64,000 nucleotides of DNA from Paraburkholderia sacchari (GTDB lineage Bacteria > Pseudomonadota > Gammaproteobacteria > Burkholderiales > Burkholderiaceae). The position numbers were made by a program, and so were the translations under genes. The stretch covers positions 896,499-960,498 of the forward strand of contig NZ_JTDB02000001.1 of NCBI RefSeq assembly GCF_000785435.2, given 5' to 3'. Position 1 is the stretch's first letter. Every line of letters starts with the position of its first letter. This document shows positions 43,501 through 51,310 of this stretch, in pieces. The notes under the pieces are model-generated. The model made no database searches, was not told the origin of the DNA, and was given only the letters and a program-made list of their open reading frames with translations.

Positions 43501-46500
43501 CACGAACGCGAGCAATATCGTGAACTTTCTTTCGCTCTACGGCACGGGCGACGTTTCGCTCGCGAGCACGACCGGCATCGTGCTCACACCCATCCCGGCG
43601 CTCGTCTACAACGCAAGCACCGGCTCGCTCGCCTCCCTGCGCAGCGACGCGCTGACCCCGGCGGGCAACGTCAGCGTCTCCACCAGCGGCGGCGATATCG
43701 ATCTGGGTTCCCCGGTGCTCGCGTCGGGCAGCAACACGACCTTTTCGCTCCAGACCATTGGCAACGTCTTTGTAGGCTCGGAAAGCGGGTCTACGAGCAT
43801 CACCTCGACCGGCGGGCCGCTTAATGTCGTATTCGACGCCAACGTGGGCGGTGAGGGCGCGGGCAACAGCATCGTCTTGCTCAGCGGGGCCAACGTCAAC
43901 ACCCATGGCGGTGCGTTCACGATTGGCGACACCGGTTCGAGCCTGGTCAACATCCAGAACTCGACCATCGCCACCGAGGGCGGCGCCGTGAGCATCACGG
44001 GCACCAATAATTTCGGCGACGGCGTTGCCATCGGATACAGCACGATCAATTCGGCCGCTGGCAACGTGGCGATCAGAGGCACTTCGCTCTACGACGGCAA
44101 CGGCATCACTCTGAATCAAAGTTCGATTGGGACTACGAATGGCGGGGTGATGCTGAACGGAACGGGCGACGCGAGCGCCGCCGGTTCGGCGGCCGACTAT
44201 AGCGGCATCGCGATTACGGGCGGCGGGCCGAGCGGCGCGAGCGCCATCGACGTGACGGGCAGCGGCGCGATAACGCTTGCGGGCAAGATGGGTTTCAATT
44301 TCGGGTCCGGAATCAAGCTCACGAATGCATCGATTGCCGCGAACGGCGGCGCGATTGCGCTGACCAGCACGGATTCGACATCGACCGCCACAACCGGCAT
44401 CGAGCTCGATTCGTCCACCATCGCCAATACCAGCGGCGCGGTCACGCTCACGGGTATCGGCGCCAGCGGCGGCGCGGCCAACGGCGTCGTGCTGAACTAT
44501 TCGCTGATCGCCACCGGCACGGGGAGCGCGACGCTCAACGGAACCACGTCGGGCCTCGGTGCAGGCGTTTACCTGAACGATAGCGGTGTTCATACAACGG
44601 GCGGTGGGATCTCCGTGACCGGCGTATCGGGCTCGACCGGGAGCGGAACGAATTACGGCGTGCAGGTGCAGGGCGATTACATAATCGGCCAGGGCGGCGC
44701 GGCTGGCGGCGCGGCGTTCAGCGCCACGGGCGGCGGCGCAATCGGCATCAGCGGCACGGCGAGGAATTCGGCGGGCACCGCCTATGGCGTGTCGATCAAC
44801 ACGGCTACGCTCGACGCCCAGGCGGGCGGGATCCAGGTGAGCGGAACCGTGCCGGTCGGCACGGCCGTGTCGACCACGGCGGTTCCCGCGTACGCGGCCG
44901 GCGTGGTGCTCGCAGGCACGAACATGCAGACCACGACCGGAACGATCGGCGTGACCGGCACGGCAACGGCGAACTACACGGCGTATGGCGTCCAGATGCA
45001 GGGTGGCGCGCTCAGTACGAGCGGCGGAAACATTGCTCTGAACGGAACCGCGCAGAGCAGTTCGCAAGGCTTTACCTACGGCGTGCTGCTGCAGGGACAG
45101 AATTCGGGAGGATCGGCGGGCACGTCCAATGCCGTGCTCTCTGCGGGCGGCAGCGGCGCGCTCGGCATCACGGGGACGGCGTCGGGCTACTACGGGTACG
45201 GCGCCGAAATTCTTCAGTCGAACCTGGCAACGCTGTCTGGCCCGCTCACGCTGACCGGCACCGCAAACGTCAGCGCCAGCGGCACCGGTGTTGTGCTTTC
45301 GAGCACGCTGATCAGCGGCGGGGCTGGAAATGTTCAGGTATCCGGAACGACAAGTGATGCGCCGGGCCAGGCGCATACATACGGTGTTGGCATCTCGGCC
45401 TACGGCAGTTCGATCGAGACCACCAGCGGCAACGTGACGTTGAGCGGCGCGGTCGCCGGCGCGACGGATCTCGGGAATGGCGTCTCCCTGTCCGGCGGTT
45501 ACAGCGCTAACAGCAGCACCACCGCGCAGCCCGCGATCCAGACCGGCAGCGGGGCGATTGCGATAAACGGCAGCGTTCCCGCAACGACTTTTGGCAGCGT
45601 GGGCGTCGACCTCATCGGCGCGGGCATCGCCTCGACCAGCGGCACGATCACGCTCACGGGCCTCACCACCGGCACGCCCACGGCGGGCCTTTCTTCAACC
45701 GGCGTGGTGCTCGGCGCGGCGTCGGATTCCAGCTCGGTGGGCTTCGTGAGCCTGTCGACGACACCAACCACGACGATCACCACCGGCAGCGGCACGCTCG
45801 CGATCCGCGGCAGCGGCCAGGGTTCCGGCGTGCAAGGCGTGCTCGTGGCCGACGGCTCGCAGATCGTTTCGAACAACGGCGGCGCCATCGACATTCGCGG
45901 CGTGGCGACGAGTCCGACCACGAGCGCGAGCGGTGGCAATATTCAGTATGACTACGGAACCATCGTCTACAACGGCGCGATCTCGGCAACGCAGCCCAAC
46001 ACCGTGATTTCGATCGCGGGCTCGACCAACACGTCGGACGCGGGCCTTGCCTTCGGCGCGGTGGCTGTGCCGGCCAGCTTCAACTACGCCTCCGGCCCGG
46101 TACAGGTGAACGCCGGCCCCAACGGCACCGTCGCACTGCGTTCCGCCAACGACGGCACGACCACGAGCCTCGCCGACAGCGGCGCGCCCATCACGTCCTC
46201 GGGCGGCACGCTCGCGATCCTGCCCGCGAGCGTCAATCCAACGACCTTCGCCTTCGTTGCTTCGGACAGCACGCCGATCACGCTGTTCGGCACCGGCGCG
46301 GCGGGCTTGAGCATCGACGCTGGCCTGTACTCGATGTTCACTGGCTTCTCGGCGCTCGCGCTCGGTTCGAGCACGCACACGGGCCTCATTACCGTGAGCG
46401 GCGTGTGTCCTTCGCAAGGCGCGTGCACGTCGCTCGTCAAGCCCACGCTGGACCGCAGCCTCACGCTGATGAACACCGGTAGCGGCAGCCAGGGCATCCA

Positions 46501-47662
46501 GTTGCTCTACGGCATCTCGCTTGACAGCAATACGCTCACGCTGGCCTCGGCGGGCGCGGTCACGGATCCCGGCGGCATCCAGGCAGCGGGGCTGCTGCTC
46601 CAGGGGCCGGGCACCTTCACGCTGAACGATCCCGAGAACGACGTGGGCGTGCTGGCGATGCTCAACGCCGGCAATGTGAATTTCCTGAATTCGAAGAGCT
46701 TCGTGATCGGCCCGATCGTAAGCCGGTCGTTCGACGCGGCATCGAACACGGCCATCACGCTCGACGCGACCAACTCCACGCTCACCGGCAATCTGCTCGC
46801 GCAGGCTGCGACGGGCGGGGTGGGGCTGGGCGGCGGCACGGCATCGGCCAACGGCCCGACCGGCGGCAAGAACACCAACCTCAGCGCGGGCGGCACGATC
46901 GATCTCGTGATGGAGAGCGGCGTGTTCACGAACAACGGCACCGGCACCGTAAGCGCAAACAATTATTGGCGCATCTGGGCCTCGACATGGATTGGCGAAA
47001 CGCGCGGCAACGTGCAGCCCAATACTTTGCAGCCGAACTTTTACGGCTGCGCTTACGGTGCGGGATGCAGTTGGGGCGGCGTCGTGCCGCTCACAGGCGA
47101 TCACTTCGTGTACATCGCGCGGCCCACGGTGATCGTGACCGCCAACGGCGCGACCAAGTACGTGGGCGCGCCGAATCCGAACTTCGGTTACAGCACGAAC
47201 GGCCTCATCAACGGCGACACCACCGCCACGCTGAACGGCACGTTTTCGACCAGCGCAACGTCCAGTTCGCCGGTCGGGCAATACGCGATCGACCCGGCGT
47301 TTTTCTCGAGCGTCGGCTATATCGTGCAGAACGCGCCGGGCACGCTCACGGTGACGCCCCCGCCGCCCCCGCCGCCGGCACCGCCCGCACCGTCGCCGGC
47401 GGCGCCGCGCTACGCCCAGGATCTGCCGCTAGCCGTGAGCGCGATGCAGTCGTTCTTCGGCATGAGCGAAAAGACCTTCGTGTACGAGAACAACCTGCAG
47501 GGCACGAATATCTGCGTGGGCTCGAATCAGCCGCTCTTCACTACCACGCCTCCGGGCAGCGATCAGGATCTGCTTGCGGTCGAGTGGAAGCGCGTGCGCT
47601 CGCAACCAAATCTGAATAGCTGCATGCTGTTGAACGGGCAGCACGGCTGCGGGGATTTTTAG
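40559..47662 (+). CDS. TpsA two-partner-secretion exoprotein (filamentous haemagglutinin-like adhesin)
   Basis: 2,367 residues from the ATG at 40559 (GAGGTG five bases upstream); an ATG at 40541 is possible. A long basic N-region precedes the signal core AIASVVAALFEATW, then the TPS secretion domain (about 62-320): NITQSTPNAIVNWNTFSIG, LLNRVVGNNPSDIAGRL and NPAGVIFAPGSSVNVGSL. The body is a G/S/T/A-rich beta-helix of short repeats, with a duplicated module of about 190 residues (near 815-1005 and 1855-2045). An MBG-like domain (about 2195-2265), a Pro-rich linker and a cysteine-containing tail follow. Unusually for a TpsA there are paired cysteines at 457/460, 911/916, 1950/1956, 2164/2170 and 2355/2364. 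Likely a surface adhesin or biofilm matrix protein. Confidence 0.92.
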   Translation: MNKRGGNRPGGAAGRVTERFTGRVADRQGRKGNARPLQARAIASVVAALFEATWATSLLANPTGAQVVAGGVTVSSPSASQMNITQSTPNAIVNWNTFSIGAGEAVNIAQPSVSSALLNRVVGNNPSDIAGRLSANGRVFLVNPAGVIFAPGSSVNVGSLVASTLNISDADFLAGRYHFIGSSPAAVRNAGALSAQDGGTIALLGGTVSNTGIVAAKLGTVALGAGSDVTLDFAGDGLTTLKINAGTAGALIGNAGTLAADGGTVIMSAQTADALAGTVINQQGIVRAQSLAARDGHIVLDGGTSGQTYVSGTLDASGGAGLAGGQIDVTGYNVGLLAGAKLNASGATGGGSVRVGGGAAGADLTIRNADAVWMDPNAQVHADALTNGNGGHIVAYGTTAARLYGALSARGGAQGGDGGLIETSGGTLDVKGATIDASAAHGKAGQWLLDPDNIVICVECVGAASTTSGATVVFGPVSGPVNDTYLYQGDISAQLSNGTSVKVATPDGNITVLPFVTISKSGGADATLTLSAGGSISLGYSVNIGSTVGKLGIVFDANVGNTGSGNVISLNGLSGSPVTLNSNGGDVAIGVKAGNPGTFDGAAVQISNATIDTRVAQQAANPSGSITIHGQATGAAAFAGRSDMSAVGIYGSSLYTSTGDIEVEGALGSGTANAVNGVYISSVSGQTSTLTTGTGTIRLYGVGTDTSGTAPYDVSGVAIDQGSSISTGAGGAIDIRGALVDGRPAGTTLGDQGVLLGVSTLSTAGGTISVAGSSNAASPGVLMSSAIDGTSVGTVTISGTQGTVNGALTDSVITVRAANNGSSVSLGAEGSISISSGAPSGTAPSGTLVLLPGGVDTNTFAFTQSASTPIYLGGIASGFSITPLLMQTFSAIANVVVGSSVQTGLITVAQCISGNCNGNAPVISTNLTLQSAYSGSQGIALPYGIWLPQNTLTLVTGGPVTQSSAINADWLALAGPGTFTLTNASNIVNFLSLYGTGDVSLASTTGIVLTPIPALVYNASTGSLASLRSDALTPAGNVSVSTSGGDIDLGSPVLASGSNTTFSLQTIGNVFVGSESGSTSITSTGGPLNVVFDANVGGEGAGNSIVLLSGANVNTHGGAFTIGDTGSSLVNIQNSTIATEGGAVSITGTNNFGDGVAIGYSTINSAAGNVAIRGTSLYDGNGITLNQSSIGTTNGGVMLNGTGDASAAGSAADYSGIAITGGGPSGASAIDVTGSGAITLAGKMGFNFGSGIKLTNASIAANGGAIALTSTDSTSTATTGIELDSSTIANTSGAVTLTGIGASGGAANGVVLNYSLIATGTGSATLNGTTSGLGAGVYLNDSGVHTTGGGISVTGVSGSTGSGTNYGVQVQGDYIIGQGGAAGGAAFSATGGGAIGISGTARNSAGTAYGVSINTATLDAQAGGIQVSGTVPVGTAVSTTAVPAYAAGVVLAGTNMQTTTGTIGVTGTATANYTAYGVQMQGGALSTSGGNIALNGTAQSSSQGFTYGVLLQGQNSGGSAGTSNAVLSAGGSGALGITGTASGYYGYGAEILQSNLATLSGPLTLTGTANVSASGTGVVLSSTLISGGAGNVQVSGTTSDAPGQAHTYGVGISAYGSSIETTSGNVTLSGAVAGATDLGNGVSLSGGYSANSSTTAQPAIQTGSGAIAINGSVPATTFGSVGVDLIGAGIASTSGTITLTGLTTGTPTAGLSSTGVVLGAASDSSSVGFVSLSTTPTTTITTGSGTLAIRGSGQGSGVQGVLVADGSQIVSNNGGAIDIRGVATSPTTSASGGNIQYDYGTIVYNGAISATQPNTVISIAGSTNTSDAGLAFGAVAVPASFNYASGPVQVNAGPNGTVALRSANDGTTTSLADSGAPITSSGGTLAILPASVNPTTFAFVASDSTPITLFGTGAAGLSIDAGLYSMFTGFSALALGSSTHTGLITVSGVCPSQGACTSLVKPTLDRSLTLMNTGSGSQGIQLLYGISLDSNTLTLASAGAVTDPGGIQAAGLLLQGPGTFTLNDPENDVGVLAMLNAGNVNFLNSKSFVIGPIVSRSFDAASNTAITLDATNSTLTGNLLAQAATGGVGLGGGTASANGPTGGKNTNLSAGGTIDLVMESGVFTNNGTGTVSANNYWRIWASTWIGETRGNVQPNTLQPNFYGCAYGAGCSWGGVVPLTGDHFVYIARPTVIVTANGATKYVGAPNPNFGYSTNGLINGDTTATLNGTFSTSATSSSPVGQYAIDPAFFSSVGYIVQNAPGTLTVTPPPPPPPAPPAPSPAAPRYAQDLPLAVSAMQSFFGMSEKTFVYENNLQGTNICVGSNQPLFTTTPPGSDQDLLAVEWKRVRSQPNLNSCMLLNGQHGCGDF

Positions 47663-48669
47663 GTTTTCACATAGGGATCGAACTTGGGATTGGCGCCTTT
47701 CGGGAAGGCAATGCGCGCCGATGCATTGCGTCTCTCCATGCTCTCGGTTTGCATGAAGGTCATGATCTCGTCCACTTCCTCTTCCGATTTCTTCAGCTTC
47801 TTGACGAGATAATCGCGCATGTTGTACGAGGATTCGCGCTTGGCCATGCGGGCACGTAGAAACGCTCGCAGGACCGGGCAAAATTCCGGCGACGAGTCGC
47901 CAACCAGCCACATGTTGAGATTTTCCGGAGAGCGGAAGTCGAGCTTGTCGTTGCCGATCGAGGTATCCGTGACCAGTAGATCCAGAAGGAAGGTCCACAG
48001 ATTACAGGTCCTGCCCTTTTGCCACGGGGCGATGCTTGCGAATACCGTGGCTTCCTGGTTCACCGGAACGGTCTTGATCGCGCCCGCCCGGATCAGGATG
48101 TACCACTGCAGGCGATGGGTGTATTCGCCGTGCTTCTCGCCCGCGCCGACGTCCTTCCAGTGCTGCTTCAGCGCCAGCGATTCCTTGAACACATTGCCGT
48201 AGACGAAGCCGGCATAGTTCGGGAGCCGGTCGCCAACGACCATGAATCCGTGGGCGCGCTCGAACTCGTCCAGCGAGGCCGTCAGAAGCTTGGAGAAGTC
48301 GCGGTCCTTCTCCGGCGGAGCCTTATTCGCCTTGTAGGCGGTCGCCTGTTTCTGGAAATAATCGATCGCCCGCGATTTGGCGGAATAGTATTTGTTTATC
48401 CGCTGCGTCATCTCCTCATCCAGCTTGATCAGGGCATTCCGGATGACCGGTTCACCGCGGATCAACCCGCGCGGGCCACAGGACAGATAGTGGCCTATCC
48501 TCAGATAATCATCGAAATGGGGAGACTGGCTCAACAGCTTGCCGTCTACCCTCAAGCCCTTGACAGGGGCCTTTTGGTCCTCGAGGTCGGACTCCTGCTT
48601 CTTGCTCTCGATCACCTTGTCGTCGAAGGCCGCTATCAATTCTGCACGAATCTCTTTCAGCGATTTCAT
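47659..48669 (-). CDS. Unknown protein of lower GC, possible effector-like cargo
   Basis: 336 residues from the ATG at 48669 with GGAGA seven bases upstream. I do not recognise it with confidence. It is Lys/Glu/Asp-rich and cytoplasmic-looking: no signal peptide, no membrane spans. Noticeable stretches are GKLLSQSPHFDDYLRIGHYL, YTHRLQWYILIRAG, NLWTFLLDLLVTD and SPEFCPVLRAFLRARMAKR. The HRLQWY and FCPVL segments faintly recall LirA/MavJ-type effector-domain proteins, but this is from memory and unverified. Base composition is visibly less GC-rich than all neighbours, suggesting acquisition. The last four bases overlap the tpsA stop on the other strand. It lies 85 bases upstream, on the same strand, of the PP2C gene region. 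Confidence 0.6.
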   Translation of the reverse strand: MKSLKEIRAELIAAFDDKVIESKKQESDLEDQKAPVKGLRVDGKLLSQSPHFDDYLRIGHYLSCGPRGLIRGEPVIRNALIKLDEEMTQRINKYYSAKSRAIDYFQKQATAYKANKAPPEKDRDFSKLLTASLDEFERAHGFMVVGDRLPNYAGFVYGNVFKESLALKQHWKDVGAGEKHGEYTHRLQWYILIRAGAIKTVPVNQEATVFASIAPWQKGRTCNLWTFLLDLLVTDTSIGNDKLDFRSPENLNMWLVGDSSPEFCPVLRAFLRARMAKRESSYNMRDYLVKKLKKSEEEVDEIMTFMQTESMERRNASARIAFPKGANPKFDPYVKT

Positions 48670-48754
48670 CTTGATTCTCCAGGGGATGGCAGCAGCCATC
48701 GCGCCGGCGTTGCCGGCGCAGCATCGGTTTTCAATGCGAGGGCTGTTGCGATGT

Positions 48755-49570
48755 TCAGGATGGTGCGATCAACAGGGTTGTGTCGTTATCCTTAGGGTGC
48801 GGCACGTCGCCAGCTTCATCGATTTCCACCCAGATTGCGCTCGCGCTGAAGTTGTCGTTGCCCGCTCTTGCATGAGCGCGGACATGCGCGGCCAGCGCCT
48901 CCAGCCACGCGCGCGGGCTCGCGGCCTGCGCGAGCGTCGCGAGCATGGTGGCCTCTTCGACGTACTCCCAAAGACCATCGGTGCAAATCAGGAACGCGTC
49001 GCGCGCGCAGAGCTCGAACGTTCCGGGCCGCGCCGCGATGTTCAATCCTTCGAGTGTGCCTAGCGCCGAGAACAACACGTTGCGGCGCGGATGATGGCGC
49101 GCGTCCGCGGCGCTGATAAGGCGCGCGTCCACCATGTCCTGCACCATGCTGTGGTCGCGCGTCTGCGCGACGATTTCGCCTGCGCGGAAGCAATAGAGCC
49201 GCGTGTCGCCGCAATGCGCCCAGGCCGCGGTGCGCCGCTCGCGATCGATCGCAAGCAGCGTGGCCGTCGAGCGCATGTCGCGCAGCGCCGGGCCGCCGTG
49301 CGCCTGTTCCTCGACGATGTTGGCGTTCGCATGCGCGAGCGCGTTGGCGAGACGTTCGCCCGTGGGCGGCAGCTCGGCAAGCGTGAGATAGCGCAGGTCG
49401 GCGAGCACCGTGTCGACCACGATGGCCGATGCAGTGTCGCCGCCTCCGTGGCCGCCCGCGCCATCGGCGACCACGCAGTAGAACAGCCGCCCGCTCGACC
49501 AGTCGCCAAGCGAGTCTTCGTTACGCTGCCGCCCGCCCGGATCGGTCAGGCTTGCGAAGGCCAGTTGCAC
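48755..49570 (-). CDS. PP2C-family Ser/Thr phosphatase (PppA/Stp-like)
   Basis: 271 residues from a GTG at 49570 preceded by GGGAGC; longer frames overlap the upstream gene. Metal-binding PP2C motifs: NEDSLGDW near 17, VADGAGGHGGGD near 36, a THxGD-like AHCGDTRLY, LICTDGLWEYV and NDNFSASAIWVEID. It dephosphorylates Ser/Thr in the cytoplasm; in T6SS clusters such enzymes oppose a PpkA-type kinase. It is 34 bases downstream of the putative regulator and divergent from tssA. No kinase gene is adjacent; the nearest is the DUF4384 kinase at 33921-36152. Confidence 0.88.
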   Translation of the reverse strand: MQLAFASLTDPGGRQRNEDSLGDWSSGRLFYCVVADGAGGHGGGDTASAIVVDTVLADLRYLTLAELPPTGERLANALAHANANIVEEQAHGGPALRDMRSTATLLAIDRERRTAAWAHCGDTRLYCFRAGEIVAQTRDHSMVQDMVDARLISAADARHHPRRNVLFSALGTLEGLNIAARPGTFELCARDAFLICTDGLWEYVEEATMLATLAQAASPRAWLEALAAHVRAHARAGNDNFSASAIWVEIDEAGDVPHPKDNDTTLLIAPS

Positions 49571-49604
49571 GCGCGCTCCCGTCTCGTTGCGGGCTTCCCC
49601 GTGG

Positions 49605-50507
49605 TCACTCGTGAAGTTCGTGGTCGCGATGTTGATCGCGCATTGGCTCGTGCATTGGATCGCGATATTGCGCGCGATGCGGCTCGGGCGTCGCGCGCGC
49701 GTCGTGCTCGTGCCGTGCGCGCGGCGCGCCCTGCGCGAGTTGCGACTGCTCCGCGAGAATGCCGAGCACGGCGAGCAGCGCAATGCGGTTCTCGACCGCG
49801 ATCTCGATGCCCAGCGTTTCTTCTATCCAGCGCCCAATGCCAGTGCGCGCGAAGTCGGCGGGCATTGCCCCCTTACGCAGCGTGACGCCCAGCTTGCGCG
49901 CGCGATGGTGATACGAAGCGATGCCATAGCGCGCGGCGATTTGCGCAAGCCCGCCTTTTTCGGCGGAGAGCCAGCCGAGTGTGCCGGCAAGCAGCAACTG
50001 TGCGGCTTCGTCGAGGCTGCCGATGAAGCGCACGGCGGAGGCGCGCACGCTGTCTTCGTCGAGTCCGTACTGAAACAGCGCGGCGCTGACCGGGTCGGCG
50101 TGCATCGCGCTGCGTTGATCGAGTTCGGTCAGCGCCTCGTTCTCGTCGATCGAGACGTTGCGCCTGTGGCTCGCGCTGCGCAGGCAATCTATCAGGTAGC
50201 GGCGGAAATAACTGCACACGGCATGGTTGTTCGACGGTGCGCTATGCGCAGGAAAACTCATTAATTCGGCCGCATGCGTTTCGAGGCGAAAGACCTTGCT
50301 GAAGAGAAACTGCGAGATGAGCTCTTCCTTGTCTTCGGCCAGCGCTTGCAGCTCGAACGGGTGATAGCCGGTTAGCGCGCGCCGCACGATGGTGTAGAGC
50401 GAAGCCATTTCGGCATGGTTCAGAGCGGTGCGCCGCTGCCAGAGGTCGGGCAGCGTGCACGGATTGTCCATGCCCTCCATGAGCGCCGCGCTTTCGATGT
50501 TCGACAC
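49605..50507 (-). CDS. Putative sigma-factor-like / T6SS-linked regulator
   Basis: 300 residues from a GTG at 50507 after GAGGGG. An all-helical N-terminal half (ALNHAEMASLYTIVRRAL, then CSYFRRYLIDCLRSASHRR) recalls sigma-70 region 2, and GLAQIAARYGIASYHHRARKLG recalls a helix-turn-helix. A disordered His/Arg/Glu-rich tail follows. No exact family is recognised. Position supports a regulatory role: it is divergent from tssA across 800 bases and is the first gene of a transcript that continues into the PP2C phosphatase. Confidence is high that it is a gene, low for the function. Confidence 0.55.
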   Translation of the reverse strand: MSNIESAALMEGMDNPCTLPDLWQRRTALNHAEMASLYTIVRRALTGYHPFELQALAEDKEELISQFLFSKVFRLETHAAELMSFPAHSAPSNNHAVCSYFRRYLIDCLRSASHRRNVSIDENEALTELDQRSAMHADPVSAALFQYGLDEDSVRASAVRFIGSLDEAAQLLLAGTLGWLSAEKGGLAQIAARYGIASYHHRARKLGVTLRKGAMPADFARTGIGRWIEETLGIEIAVENRIALLAVLGILAEQSQLAQGAPRARHEHDARATPEPHRAQYRDPMHEPMRDQHRDHELHE

Positions 50508-51310
50508 GTTTTCCCCTCGTATCGCGTATTTAGGCTCGCTTCGCGTGACGCGCGCCCAGCATGCATCCCAGTATGCATAAATCGTTGGATTGGCTGTAGC
50601 GGCGTTCACGTCGAGTCTATTAGCTGGTCGGGCGTCTGACAAGCGCGAAAATCTGCAATGGCGTGTTTTAAAACGTCCGGCCGTTCGGGGAATAAAAATG
50701 CTAAAGAGCGGTTCTAGTGGTTTACGTGATCGCAATAAATAATGCGGAGTCCATGACGATAAAGCATTGCATGCGTTATCAAACATGCGGACCGCGAAAA
50801 GACGATCGTTCGGTAGCTGCCGTTAGCGAACATCGGGTGCACCAGGCTGGGGAAATGCCGGCGCGACGCTCAGTTTTATAATCATCCTGCATGATGGTTA
50901 ACCCCTGGAAAACAAGGGCTAAAAGCGTCTTTGTGGGAGCGATGCCACTGCGGTAAGATGCGTCCGGATCGCGCGCCCAAGCATGCTGTGCAAGGCGGAG
51001 ATCGGGGTCGATCAGGTTGTCCGCATGCCGGGACAACTACTTAAAGATCAACTAGAGTAAATGCGTGGCGAATTTATGAAAATTCGGGAACATGGGCTGC
51101 ACCGGAGCGCGCTTTTTTTTTGCAGTCGTCGTGCTATTCTGATAGCGACTCGTTAAGCTGCGAACTCCGCCCGCGCTTGCGAATCCGGCTCCTGCTGAAC
51201 CGGGAATTATCAGAAATGAGTTCAGCCGCGTCCACGCAATTTTTATCCGCTTTAATGCGCTTTCCAGGGCAGTAACCAGAACATAACCAATTCCACACGG
51301 ACCACGGACC
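50508..51310. other. Long (0.8 kb) divergent regulatory region of the T6SS locus
   Basis: No gene is supported on either strand. It is less GC-rich than its surroundings and contains GTTTTAAAAC (perfect 10-bp palindrome, 50665-50674), GCATTGCATGC around 50765, a run of nine T at about 51112-51120 and several AT-rich blocks near 51040-51080 and 51225-51260. No convincing sigma-54 site (TGGCAC-N5-TTGC) was found. Promoters for tssA and for the regulator-phosphatase genes must lie here; the size suggests several binding sites. Confidence 0.45.

Noticed and set aside
50508..51310. Sigma-54 promoter for the T6SS operon
   Set aside because: No TGGCAC-N5-TTGC-like match was found by eye on either strand.
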